NCBI RefSeq assembly: GCF_001636055.1
Contig: NZ_CP011789.1
Location: forward strand, 1,178,001-1,242,000
Length of the DNA: 64,000 nt
From: Pseudomonas putida
GTDB taxonomy: Bacteria > Pseudomonadota > Gammaproteobacteria > Pseudomonadales > Pseudomonadaceae
Direction: 5' to 3'
Positions 21,424-29,697 of the stretch are shown here, in pieces. Positions within the stretch are counted from its first letter, which is position 1. Each line of letters begins with the position of its first letter. The notes beneath the pieces were generated by a model that did no database searches, was not told the DNA's origin, and saw only the letters and a list, made by a program, of their open reading frames with translations. Position numbers and translations under genes: made by a program.

Positions 21424-21439
21424 TTGACCGTTTGGTCAG
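21424..21439. promoter_or_regulatory. RutR/TetR-type palindrome upstream of thiD
   Basis: TTGACCGTTTGGTCAG: arms TGACC/GGTCA around GTTT, close to the RutR consensus TTGACCAnnTGGTCAA. It sits 58 bases upstream of the thiD start and about 190 bases upstream of the divergent sensor kinase. Binding factor unknown. Confidence 0.45.
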
Positions 21440-21630
21440 CTTGTGTCTGTGGTAATGCCTGAAATTACCGTTCTAGAGCGCTTTCTGGCAAATTGACAGT
21501 GGCTGCTGGACGGCTCCCAAGGCTATGCTAGAGTGCTCGGATAACTCTATTAACGGCGCTGCCGGGTTTCGTCGTCTCAAAGGGATGGGAGGCAATCACG
21601 ACGCAACCGCGCAGACCATGCTGGGGCTGT

Positions 21631-23619
21631 ATGCGCTATTTGCTGATTGTGCTCTTGGGCTGCCTGCCCCTGCTCGCCGGAGCGGTCGATTTCGACGATG
21701 CTACCCGGCAACTCCCCTTGGGCAAGCTGATGCAGGTCTACGAAGACGTAGATGGCAGCGCCAGCATCGACCAGGTCAGCGCGCCAGCGTTCGCCTCGCG
21801 CTTTCGCACGCACACCCAGGACGTACTCAATGCCGGCTACTCGACGTCGGTGTTCTGGCTGAAACTCGACCTGCGTCCTGTCGGTCTGCCAGCAGCCGCG
21901 CCCCGCCAATGGTTACTGGAACTGGCCTACCCACCGTTGGATCACCTGGAGCTCTACCTGCCTGATGGGGAGGGCAAATGGCGCCTGGCGCAACGCACCG
22001 GCGATGCCTTGCCCTACGCCAGTCGGCAGATCCGGCAGAACAACTACCTGTTCGAGCTGCCTTTGCCCCGTGAGCAGACCACCACGGTCTACCTGCGACT
22101 GCACAGCCAGGGATCGGTGCAGGCGCCGCTGACCCTCTGGTCGGCCGAGGCCTACATCGAGTCGCAGCCGGGGCGCTTCTACGTACTGGGCATGATCTAC
22201 GGCGTACTGCTGGTGATGCTGGTCTACAACCTGTTCATCTATCTGAGCGTGCGCGATGTCAGCTATCTCTACTACATCCTTTATATAGGTGCGTTCGGCC
22301 TGTATCAGATCTCGGTGAACGGTGCCGGGGTCGCTTACTTCTGGCCTGACAGCCCCTGGTGGACCAACGCCGCCACGCCATTGTTCATCGGTGCGGCCGG
22401 TCTGTTCGGCTGCCAGTTCACCCGTCACTTCCTGCAGGTGCGTCGCCTCAGCCCGGGGTTCGACCGGCTGTTGTTGCTGTTGATGGCCTGGGGTGTGCTG
22501 GTGATGCTGCTGGCCGTCAGCCTGTCCTATGGCGTGGCGCTGCGCATGGCCACGGCGTTGGCGCTGACCTTCACGGTGAGTGTGTTTGCTGTCGGTGTGA
22601 TGGCCTGGCGGCGTGGCGTGCGCGTTGCGCGCTGGTTCGTCATCGCCTGGACGGCGTTTCTGCTCGGCGGGCTGGTCAATACGTTGATGGTGCTGGGTTA
22701 CCTGCCCAATGTGTTCCTGACCATGTACGCCAGCCAGATCGGCGCGGCACTGGAGGTAGCGCTGCTGTCGCTGGCCCTGGCCGATCGCATCAACCGCCTG
22801 CGCGAGGAACAGTCGCGGGCGCTGCGTGACAGCGGCCGAAAACTCGAGCAGCTCAATCAGCAACTGGCGCGCAGCAATCGACTCAAGGATGAATTCCTCG
22901 CCACCGTCACCCATGAGCTGCGCACACCGATGAACGGCGTGATCGGTTCGCTGGAACTGATGCAGACCCTGCCCATGGGCGCCGAGCAGGCGCAATATCA
23001 CCGCACGGCCGTGGGTTCGGCACAGGACATGATGGCGATGGTCGACGACATCCTGATCCTCACCGAACTCCAGGCGGGCCGTCTGCGCGCTCACGGCGCA
23101 CCGTTCAGCCTTCGGCGACTGTTGCAGGAGCTGCGGGCAGGGTATGCCGGGCAGGCACTGGGCAAGGGGTTGTACCTGAGCCTGGACGTGCCTGCGGACC
23201 TGCCCGACAGCCTGGTGTGCGATGCGCAAAAGCTTGCTCGCTGCCTCGCCTGCCTGGTGGACAACGGGTTGAAATTCACCCATCACGGCGGTGTGATGAT
23301 CCAGGCCCGCGGTCGCCGGATCGGCCCCGACAGCCTGGCGCTGAGTGTGACGGTCAGCGACAGCGGCATCGGTTTCGACGATCTGGACCAGGCCATCCTG
23401 TACCAGCGCTTTTTCCAGGTCGATGGTTCCATGACCCGGCGCTATGGCGGCCTGGGGATCGGCTTGTCGATCTGTCGCCAGTTGGGCGAGCTCATCGGCG
23501 CGCGTCTTTCCCATGAGTCGACGCGTGGCCTGGGCAGCCGCTTCGAACTGGCGATGACGGTGGCCGTGGCCCAGGTGCAGGCCCCTGCCGGGCGAATGGC
23601 TTCCGGGCCTGGGGCTTAG
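21631..23619 (+). CDS. LadS-like membrane sensor histidine kinase, no receiver domain
   Basis: 662 residues. Signal peptide (MRYLLIVLLGCLPLLAGAV), a periplasmic 7TMR-DISMED2-type domain (about 25-165), seven membrane helices (about 185-390), a short coiled coil, a HisKA domain with His428 in THELRTPMNG, and a HATPase_c domain with VDNGLKFTHHG (N box), DSGIGFDDLD, RFFQVDGS and YGGLGIGLSI. Position next to thiD matches ladS of P. aeruginosa, which feeds the Gac/Rsm network and stimulates biofilm traits. Unlike that protein there is no C-terminal receiver domain after the ATPase. Confidence 0.85.
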   Translation: MRYLLIVLLGCLPLLAGAVDFDDATRQLPLGKLMQVYEDVDGSASIDQVSAPAFASRFRTHTQDVLNAGYSTSVFWLKLDLRPVGLPAAAPRQWLLELAYPPLDHLELYLPDGEGKWRLAQRTGDALPYASRQIRQNNYLFELPLPREQTTTVYLRLHSQGSVQAPLTLWSAEAYIESQPGRFYVLGMIYGVLLVMLVYNLFIYLSVRDVSYLYYILYIGAFGLYQISVNGAGVAYFWPDSPWWTNAATPLFIGAAGLFGCQFTRHFLQVRRLSPGFDRLLLLLMAWGVLVMLLAVSLSYGVALRMATALALTFTVSVFAVGVMAWRRGVRVARWFVIAWTAFLLGGLVNTLMVLGYLPNVFLTMYASQIGAALEVALLSLALADRINRLREEQSRALRDSGRKLEQLNQQLARSNRLKDEFLATVTHELRTPMNGVIGSLELMQTLPMGAEQAQYHRTAVGSAQDMMAMVDDILILTELQAGRLRAHGAPFSLRRLLQELRAGYAGQALGKGLYLSLDVPADLPDSLVCDAQKLARCLACLVDNGLKFTHHGGVMIQARGRRIGPDSLALSVTVSDSGIGFDDLDQAILYQRFFQVDGSMTRRYGGLGIGLSICRQLGELIGARLSHESTRGLGSRFELAMTVAVAQVQAPAGRMASGPGA

Positions 23620-23718
23620 TTGGTCGGGTCGCCAGAATCGGCGCTTTTGCCACTTTGACTCATGGGGAATGAGTGCTTCACTGGACTTTCCAGGCCAGTT
23701 CGGATCCAGGAGCCGCCC

Positions 23719-25362
23719 ATGAACCTGCACCAGTACGCCGAAACCCACGAAGTCACCAACCAGCCGCCGCCGCTCGACGGCGCCAATCTGTACCGCCTCG
23801 ATGTCCCGCTGCAGGAATGGTCGAGGCGTTTCGGGGCGGGATGGGCCGAGGCGCGGATCGATGCCTATGGTGCCTTGGCGGGCGGGCCGCTGATGGCTGC
23901 AGGGTTCCTGGCCAATGCCCACAAACCCGAATTCAGCAGCCACGACCGTTATGGGCACCGCATCGACCTGGTGACCTTCCATCCGGCCTACCACGAGCTG
24001 ATGCGCACTGCGGTCGAGCACGGCCTGCCCTCGTTGCCGTGGGCGGAGCCGCGCGCTGGCGCCCATGTGGCCCGGGCCTCGATGACCTACCTGCACAGCC
24101 AGGCCGAAGCCGGCACCGGCTGCCCCTTGACCATGACCTTTGCCGCCGTGCCGGCGCTGCGCCTGCAGCCGGAGCTGGCCGAATACTGGCTACCCAAGGT
24201 ACTGGCGCGTGAGTACGATCCGCGCAACATCGGTGACCAGCACAAGGCCGGGGTGACCATTGGCATGGCCATGACCGAGAAGCAGGGCGGCACCGACGTG
24301 CGTGCCAACACCACCCGCGCCTATCCGGTCGGCACGCCCGGACCGGGGCAGGCCTACGAGCTGGTGGGGCATAAATGGTTCTGTTCGGCGCCGATGTGCG
24401 ATGCCTTCCTGACCTTGGCGCAGACCGAAAAAGGCCTGAGTTGCTTCCTGCTGCCGCGCCATCGACCGGACGATCAGCGCAACCAGTTCTACATCCAGCG
24501 CTTGAAGAACAAGCTGGGCAACGTATCGAACGCCTCCAGCGAGGTCGAGTTTCGGGGGGCCCTGGCCTGGATGATCGGTGAGGAGGGGCGCGGCGTGCCG
24601 ACCATCATCGAGATGGTGGCCATGACCCGCTTCGACTGCATGGTTGGCTCCAGTGCCTTGATGCGCCAGGCCCTGACCCAGGCCACCCATCACTGCGCGC
24701 ACCGCAAGGTCGGCGGCAAGCTGCTCAGCGAGCAGCCTCTGATGCAGAACGTGCTCGCTGATCTGGCGCTGGAAAGCGAAGCAGCGTTGGCCCTGAGCCT
24801 GCGCATGGGCCAGGCGCTGGATCAGCTCGACGATCCGCAGCAGGCGCATTTCGCCCGTCTGGTCACGGCGGTGGGCAAGTACTGGATCTGCAAGCGTGCC
24901 CCGGCGATGATCAACGAAGCGGCCGAATGCCTGGGCGGCGCCGGTTATGTCGAGGACAGCATCCTGCCACGGCTGTACCGCGAGGCGCCGGTCAACTCCA
25001 CCTGGGAGGGCTCGGGCAATGTGCAGTGCCTGGATGTGCTGCGTGCGCTGTCCAAGGAGCCGGGCGTGCTCGAGGCCCTGTTCGTCGAGCTGGGGGATGG
25101 CCATGGCGATCCGCGGCTGGCCGCGCACATCGGCAACCTGAAGGGGGCATTCGCCGACACCAGCGACATCCAGTACCGGGCACGCCAGTTGACCGAGGAC
25201 ATCGCCGTGGCGATTCAGGCCAAGCTGCTGCTCGAGGCGGGCAATGCCACGGTGAGCGATGCATTTATCGGCAGTCGGCTGGGCACGGGCGGCCGGGTGT
25301 ATGGCGCGTTGCCGCGTGGCGTCGATGCTCAGGCCTTGGTGGCGCGCGCCACGCCGCTCTGA
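23719..25362 (+). CDS. AidB-like acyl-CoA dehydrogenase
   Basis: 547 residues from ATG 23719, behind CAGGAGCCGCCC; the longer frame from 23662 has no such site. The FAD-dependent acyl-CoA dehydrogenase features are GCPLTMTFAAVPALR, AMTEKQGGTDVRANT, GHKWFCSAPMCDAF, RLKNKLGNVSNASSEVEF and the C-terminal CLGGAGYVEDS with EAPVNSTWEGSGNVQCLDVLR, which is the AidB signature region. E. coli AidB is part of the response to DNA alkylation; paralogues act in branched-chain acyl oxidation. The true substrate cannot be read from sequence. Confidence 0.9.
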   Translation: MNLHQYAETHEVTNQPPPLDGANLYRLDVPLQEWSRRFGAGWAEARIDAYGALAGGPLMAAGFLANAHKPEFSSHDRYGHRIDLVTFHPAYHELMRTAVEHGLPSLPWAEPRAGAHVARASMTYLHSQAEAGTGCPLTMTFAAVPALRLQPELAEYWLPKVLAREYDPRNIGDQHKAGVTIGMAMTEKQGGTDVRANTTRAYPVGTPGPGQAYELVGHKWFCSAPMCDAFLTLAQTEKGLSCFLLPRHRPDDQRNQFYIQRLKNKLGNVSNASSEVEFRGALAWMIGEEGRGVPTIIEMVAMTRFDCMVGSSALMRQALTQATHHCAHRKVGGKLLSEQPLMQNVLADLALESEAALALSLRMGQALDQLDDPQQAHFARLVTAVGKYWICKRAPAMINEAAECLGGAGYVEDSILPRLYREAPVNSTWEGSGNVQCLDVLRALSKEPGVLEALFVELGDGHGDPRLAAHIGNLKGAFADTSDIQYRARQLTEDIAVAIQAKLLLEAGNATVSDAFIGSRLGTGGRVYGALPRGVDAQALVARATPL

Positions 25363-25370
25363 TCGCGTTG

Positions 25371-25463
25371 GCCCCTTCGCGGGTAAACCCGCTCCCACAC
25401 GTTCACCGCTGGTTTCAATTACAGCGCAGCACCTGTGGTAGCGGGTTTACCCACGAAGGGGTC
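25371..25463. repeat. Inverted pair of REP elements
   Basis: GCCCCTTCGCGGGTAAACCC at the left and GGGTTTACCCACGAAGGGG at the right, convergent P. putida REPs separated by about 40 bases, between the acyl-CoA dehydrogenase and amn. Confidence 0.88.
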
Positions 25464-25546
25464 GCCATTTACCACCGGGGGTGTTTTTAGCGCCGAAGGC
25501 AGGCAAGATGGAAACCCTGCATGCACTCCAAGACAGGAAGCCCAGC

Positions 25547-27010
25547 GTGAGCCAAGCCTTTGTAGTCGTTGATACCCCCGAACAGGCCGTCGATCGTCTG
25601 GCGGCCCTGCATGAACAGGCCACCGGGGCCCTCAGCCAGGCCCTCAAGCGTTACCTCAAGGACCGCACCGAGCCGGACGAAGACCAGCGCGCCCAGTTCC
25701 GCTATCCGGCCCTGCGCCTCACCTACTACAGCCAGGGCGAAGTTGCCGCCACCACGCGCGCCTATGCCAAGGTGCAGGTCGCCGGGACCTACAGCGTCAC
25801 CGTCACCCAGCCGGCCGCCTTCCGCGGTTATCTGCTGGAGCAGCTACGCCCGTTGATGAGCGACTACACCGTGACGGTGGAAGTGGGTGTCAGCGAGCAG
25901 AACATCCCGTATCCCTATGTGGTCGACCAGGGCGACGAACTGGCCGGCAGCGGCATCACTGCCGCGCAGCTGGCGCGGGTGTTCCCCAGCACCGACCTGT
26001 CTGCCGCCACTGACAACATCGCCGATGGCCTGTACGACTGGGAAAGCGCCGAGACGCTGCCACTGGCGCTGTTCGACGCCGCCCGCGTGGACTTTTCGCT
26101 GCGTCGCCTGGTGCACTACACCGGCAGTGACTGGCGCCACATGCAGCCGTGGATCCTGCTGACCAACTACCACCGTTATGTCGACCAGTTCATTGCCCAT
26201 GGCCTTGAGCAGTTGCGCCAGGATCCGCGTTTCGTGCGCATGGTGCTGCCGGGCAATGTCGTGATCGAGAAGGGCATGGACAACGGCGAGGCCCAGGCTC
26301 TGGTGGCGGGCGTGGTCTGGCATCGCTACCAGATGCCGGCCTACCACCTGATCGCCGCCGACGGTGATGGCATCACCCTGGTCAACATCGGTGTCGGCCC
26401 GTCCAACGCCAAGAACATCACCGACCACCTGGCCGTTCTGCGTCCGCACTGCTGGCTGATGATCGGCCACTGTGGCGGCCTGCGTCAGTCGCAGACCATC
26501 GGCGACTACGTGCTGGCCCACGCCTACATGCGTCGCGACGGCATCCTCGATCGCGTGGTGCCGCCGAACATTCCGATCCCGGCCCTGGCCGAGGTGCAGC
26601 TGGCGCTGCAGGAAGCGGCGGCGCAGGTGACCGGCGAGCGCGGCGAGCAACTGAAAAAGCGTCTGCGTACCGGCACCGTGCTTACCTACGACGACCGCAA
26701 CTGGGAGCTGCGCTGGGCCCAGGAGCGCCCGCTGATCAACCTGTCGCGCGCCGTGGCGGTGGACATGGAGAGCGGCACCATCGCCGCACAGGGTTATCGC
26801 CTGCGTGTGCCCTACGGCACCTTGCTGTGCGTTTCCGACAAGCCACTGCACAGCGAGATCAAGCTGCCGGGCTCGGCGAACGCCTTCTACAACCGTGCGG
26901 TCAGCCAGCATCTGAAGATCGGCATCGCTGCCCTCGACCTGCTGCGCACCGAGCTCAACTCGCTGCACTCGCGTAAACTGCGCAGCTTCGATGAGCCGCC
27001 GTTCCGCTGA
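25547..27010 (+). CDS. amn: AMP nucleosidase
   Basis: 487 residues from GTG 25547, preceded by AGGAAGCCCAGC and giving a length close to E. coli Amn (484); an ATG at 25508 is an alternative. The N-terminal regulatory domain (FRYPALRLTYYSQGE, RVDFSLRRLVHYTGSDW) is followed by the nucleosidase domain with NIGVGPSNAKNITDHLAVLR, WLMIGHCGGLRQSQ, VAVDMESGTIAAQGYR and LLCVSDKPLHSEIKLPG. It cleaves AMP to adenine and ribose 5-phosphate, controlling adenylate pools. rluE begins 7 bases after the stop. Confidence 0.96.
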   Translation: MSQAFVVVDTPEQAVDRLAALHEQATGALSQALKRYLKDRTEPDEDQRAQFRYPALRLTYYSQGEVAATTRAYAKVQVAGTYSVTVTQPAAFRGYLLEQLRPLMSDYTVTVEVGVSEQNIPYPYVVDQGDELAGSGITAAQLARVFPSTDLSAATDNIADGLYDWESAETLPLALFDAARVDFSLRRLVHYTGSDWRHMQPWILLTNYHRYVDQFIAHGLEQLRQDPRFVRMVLPGNVVIEKGMDNGEAQALVAGVVWHRYQMPAYHLIAADGDGITLVNIGVGPSNAKNITDHLAVLRPHCWLMIGHCGGLRQSQTIGDYVLAHAYMRRDGILDRVVPPNIPIPALAEVQLALQEAAAQVTGERGEQLKKRLRTGTVLTYDDRNWELRWAQERPLINLSRAVAVDMESGTIAAQGYRLRVPYGTLLCVSDKPLHSEIKLPGSANAFYNRAVSQHLKIGIAALDLLRTELNSLHSRKLRSFDEPPFR

Positions 27011-27016
27011 GGATCC

Positions 27017-27646
27017 ATGCCCCTGCCACCCCGCTCCAAACCGCGCCGCCCGGCGGCGCGTCCTTCCGGCCCGCGTCGCCCGCCCAAGGCGCCGCCGGCC
27101 GAGCCTCGCCTGATCCTGTTCAACAAGCCCTTCGATGTGCTGACCCAGTTCAGCGACGACCAGGGGCGCGCCACGCTCAAGGACTTCATCGATATCCCGG
27201 GTATCTACCCCGCGGGGCGTCTGGACCGTGACAGCGAGGGGCTGCTGCTGCTGACCAATGATGGCGGTTTGCAGGCGCGCATTGCCGACCCGAAGCACAA
27301 GCTGCCCAAGACCTATTGGGTGCAGGTCGAAGGCGAGCCGAGCGAAGAGCAGTTGCAGCGTTTGCGCGATGGAGTCGAACTCAACGACGGCAAGACTCTG
27401 CCAGCCGAGGCACGTCTTCTGGATGAGCCAGCGCTGTGGTCGCGCAACCCGCCGGTACGCTTTCGCAAGAGCATTCCCACCCATTGGCTGGAATTGGTGA
27501 TCCGCGAAGGGCGCAACCGCCAGGTGCGACGGATGACGGCGGCGGTGGGGCTGCCGACCTTGCGTCTGGTGCGGGTCCGGATCGGTGACTGGAGCCTCGA
27601 TGGGCTGGAGCAGGGCTGCTGGCGCGAGGTGCCGGCACGGCTGTAA
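27017..27646 (+). CDS. rluE: 23S rRNA pseudouridine synthase (RluE type)
   Basis: 209 residues. An N-terminal basic, Pro/Arg-rich tail (about 30 residues) precedes the RsuA-family core: [39 protein letters not shown] with the catalytic Asp, [11 protein letters not shown] and [21 protein letters not shown]. The absence of an S4 domain and the motif details fit RluE, which modifies U2457 in the peptidyl transferase region. Probably co-transcribed with amn. Confidence 0.92.
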   Translation: MPLPPRSKPRRPAARPSGPRRPPKAPPAEPRLILFNKPFDVLTQFSDDQGRATLKDFIDIPGIYPAGRLDRDSEGLLLLTNDGGLQARIADPKHKLPKTYWVQVEGEPSEEQLQRLRDGVELNDGKTLPAEARLLDEPALWSRNPPVRFRKSIPTHWLELVIREGRNRQVRRMTAAVGLPTLRLVRVRIGDWSLDGLEQGCWREVPARL

Positions 27647-27675
27647 GCCTGCGCCGGGGCCTGCTCGGATTTGCG

Positions 27676-27879
27676 CTACACCCCTTCGAGAAACCCCACC
27701 ACCACGCTCTTGATGATGAAGGCCAGCACCCCCAACCCCAGCACGAAGAACAGGATCAGCGTGCCGAAGCGCCCGGCCTTGGACTTTTTCGCCAGGTCCC
27801 AGACGATGAAGCCCATGAACCCGATCAGCACGGTGACCAGGATGATCATCATCCATTCTTCGAAAACGGCGGGATCCAT
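27676..27879 (-). CDS. DUF2788 small membrane protein
   Basis: 67 residues, MDPAVFEEWMMIILVTVLIG, with two membrane helices (about residues 10-28 and 41-62) joined by a basic loop (DLAKKSKAGRFG). Matches the DUF2788 family, common in Pseudomonas. Function unknown. Convergent with rluE. Confidence 0.85.
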   Translation of the reverse strand: MDPAVFEEWMMIILVTVLIGFMGFIVWDLAKKSKAGRFGTLILFFVLGLGVLAFIIKSVVVGFLEGV

Positions 27880-27933
27880 CTTTAAAGCTCCAGGCAGTCT
27901 GAAGACCCGATCATACGCCGGGTATCGCAGGTT

Positions 27934-28410
27934 TTAACGGAGGTGGGTCAATGGCATCTCGGTACTGGCCAGTACCTGGTTGAGCACGAAGCTCGAACGC
28001 ACGCTGGTGACGCCTTCGATACGGGTCAGGCTGCCGAGCAATAATTTCTGATAGTGGTCCATGTCCGGTACCACCACCTTGAGCTGGTAGTCGGCGTCCA
28101 TCCCAGTCACCAGGCTGCACTCGAGCACCTGTGGCAGGTTGCGAATGGCGGCTTCGAAGGTTTCGAAACGCTCGGGGGTGTGGCGGTCCATGCCGATCAG
28201 CACGTAGGCGGTGAGGCTCAGGCCGAGCTTCTTGCGGTCCAGCAGGGCCACCTGGCGCGAGATATAGCCGTCGTCTTCGAGCTGCTTGACCCGCCGGGAG
28301 CAGGGCGAGGGGGACAGGCCGATACGCTCGGCCAGTTCCTGGTTGGAAATGCGTGCATCGCGCTGCAATTCGGCAAGAATGCTCAGGTCGTAGCGGTCGA
28401 GCTTGCTCAT
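27934..28410 (-). CDS. Lrp/AsnC family transcriptional regulator
   Basis: 158 residues from ATG 28410 (MSKLDRYDLSILAELQRDAR). The AsnC-type helix-turn-helix (ISNQELAERIGLSPSPCSRRVKQLEDDGYI) is followed by the RAM ligand-binding domain (LECSLVTGMDADYQLKVVV, GVTSVRSSFVLNQV). Such proteins bind amino acids and often regulate their own promoter and nearby genes. A candidate promoter is present upstream. The effector is not predictable. Confidence 0.93.
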   Translation of the reverse strand: MSKLDRYDLSILAELQRDARISNQELAERIGLSPSPCSRRVKQLEDDGYISRQVALLDRKKLGLSLTAYVLIGMDRHTPERFETFEAAIRNLPQVLECSLVTGMDADYQLKVVVPDMDHYQKLLLGSLTRIEGVTSVRSSFVLNQVLASTEMPLTHLR

Positions 28411-28442
28411 CAAGAATGCCTTTTCTGTTCAGATTGCGGCGA

Positions 28443-28472
28443 ATTATCAATCCTGAGTGAAAAATTGCGCAA
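28443..28472 (-). promoter_or_regulatory. Candidate sigma-70 promoter of the Lrp-type gene
   Basis: On the minus strand TTGCGC, 18-base spacer, GATAAT, about 33 bases before the start codon. The -35 lies in the palindrome TTGCGCAA, which could also serve as an operator for autoregulation. Confidence 0.45.
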
Positions 28473-28559
28473 GTACTATTTATCAGAGCAATCTTCGCAA
28501 TCCTCTGCCGCACCCATTCCTCTATCTTTATCAACAGAATCACTGCCCGGACTCAAGTC

Positions 28560-28727
28560 CACGGCGACGCGCCCTAGGCGGGCGGTCGCGGCCAGCCATC
28601 CAACCGGATCGCCCTGGCCCCCGGGCTACACAGCGTCCAGAAGACACTGTGAGGTGAGCCGACGCCACAAGCGTCGAGCACGGACGACAATTCCTGAAGG
28701 GAGGCCAATGGCCTCCCTTTTTTATTG
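28560..28727 (+). ncRNA. Candidate small RNA with intrinsic terminator
   Basis: The 405-base gap 28411-28815 has no convincing gene. Its right half ends in a strong terminator (next entry), preceded by a second hairpin CGACGC-CACAA-GCGTCG (28660-28676) and a single-stranded linker. No plus-strand gene upstream would need this terminator, so a short noncoding transcript is the simplest reading. The 5' end is a guess and I do not recognise the RNA as a known family. Confidence 0.35.
28699..28727 (+). terminator. Strong rho-independent terminator in intergenic region
   Basis: Perfect 8-bp stem GGGAGGCC/GGCCTCCC with loop AAT, followed by TTTTTT. It lies 89 bases before the next gene. Confidence 0.85.
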
Positions 28728-28815
28728 CTCGTGTGCCTGGGGGGATTTCATCTGCCTGCCCCCGCCTCAGGTTAGACTGCTGCCATCAAGCGCTGTGGTT
28801 ATCGAGAGGACGAGC

Positions 28816-29655
28816 ATGAGGTCACGCATCTGGCAGTGGGCGGGTGTTGGTTTGCTGGGCATGGGCATCAGCCTCGGGGCGCTGGCCCAGGGGCCGGGCG
28901 ACGGGCGTGGCTGGGGTGGCCAGCAGGAGCCCAACGGTCCAGCCCAAGGTAGCTCGCCACTCAACTCCCGTGACGAAGTGCGCCAGACCCAGCCACCGCG
29001 CCAGGGCTACTATCAGGATATTCCGCGCCGTAACGGCGATATCCGCCACTGGGAGGCGGGCGGCCCTGGCCAGCGCCCGGGCGGTGATTGGCAGGGCCGA
29101 CCCGACGGCCATGGCAATGGCTGGGGGCCGGGGCCGCAATACCGCACTGGCTACACCACGGACCGTTTTCCGGACCGTTACTGGAAAGTGCCTTACCGCG
29201 GTCAGGACTACTTCTATTCCGGCGGCTACTGGTACCGCCCGCATAGCGGCGGCTACATCGTGGTGCGCCCGCCTTATGGCGTGCGGGTGAATTACCTGCC
29301 TCCCTACGCCCAGGAAGTGTGGTTGAGCGGATTGCTCTACTTCCTGGTAGCCGATACCTACTACCAGTATCAGCCTGACAGCCAGGAGTACGTGGTGGTC
29401 AATCCGTCCGCCCCGGCGTATGCGCCGCAACCCCAGCCTCAGGTGGACAATGGTTATGACGTCGTCGCCTATCCGGCGAGCGGACAGGGCCCCGAGCAGC
29501 AGGAGCAGGATCGTTACCAATGCCATCGCTGGGCCGTCAGCCAGTCCGGGTTCGATCCGGCCACGGCCACCTATGCGCCACCGGCCAATGTAGCCAACGG
29601 CTATCGCCGCTCGCTGGCAGCGTGCCTGAGCGGTCGGGGGTACAGCGTCAACTGA
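28816..29655 (+). CDS. DUF6515 family secreted protein
   Basis: 279 residues from ATG 28816, with GAGGACGAGC before it; the frame stays open far upstream but without signal. The signal peptide ends near ALA-QGP. A low-complexity Gly/Pro/Arg/Gln region (about 25-125) leads into an aromatic, Tyr-rich domain with KVPYRGQDYFYSGGYWYRPH and VRPPYGVRVNYLPPYAQEVW, then a Pro-rich linker and a C-terminal Cys-containing segment (YQCHRWAVSQSGFDPATATY). Matches DUF6515; envelope role suspected, function unknown. Confidence 0.8.
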   Translation: MRSRIWQWAGVGLLGMGISLGALAQGPGDGRGWGGQQEPNGPAQGSSPLNSRDEVRQTQPPRQGYYQDIPRRNGDIRHWEAGGPGQRPGGDWQGRPDGHGNGWGPGPQYRTGYTTDRFPDRYWKVPYRGQDYFYSGGYWYRPHSGGYIVVRPPYGVRVNYLPPYAQEVWLSGLLYFLVADTYYQYQPDSQEYVVVNPSAPAYAPQPQPQVDNGYDVVAYPASGQGPEQQEQDRYQCHRWAVSQSGFDPATATYAPPANVANGYRRSLAACLSGRGYSVN

Positions 29656-29697
29656 GGGGCGAGGCTCAGGGGAGGCAGAGCAAATGTGCTCTCGCCG

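Noticed and set aside
23658..23674. Palindrome ACTCAT-GGGGA-ATGAGT upstream of the acyl-CoA dehydrogenase
   Set aside because: Short 6-bp arms, no regulator nearby and no promoter context; could be chance.
21913..24096. 727-codon open frame on the minus strand
   Set aside because: Antisense to the LadS-like kinase and the start of the acyl-CoA dehydrogenase; rich in Gln/His/Arg, no domains.
28457..28657. 66-codon frame before the intergenic terminator
   Set aside because: Starts with no ribosome-binding site and has no recognisable protein features; a noncoding RNA or nothing is more likely.
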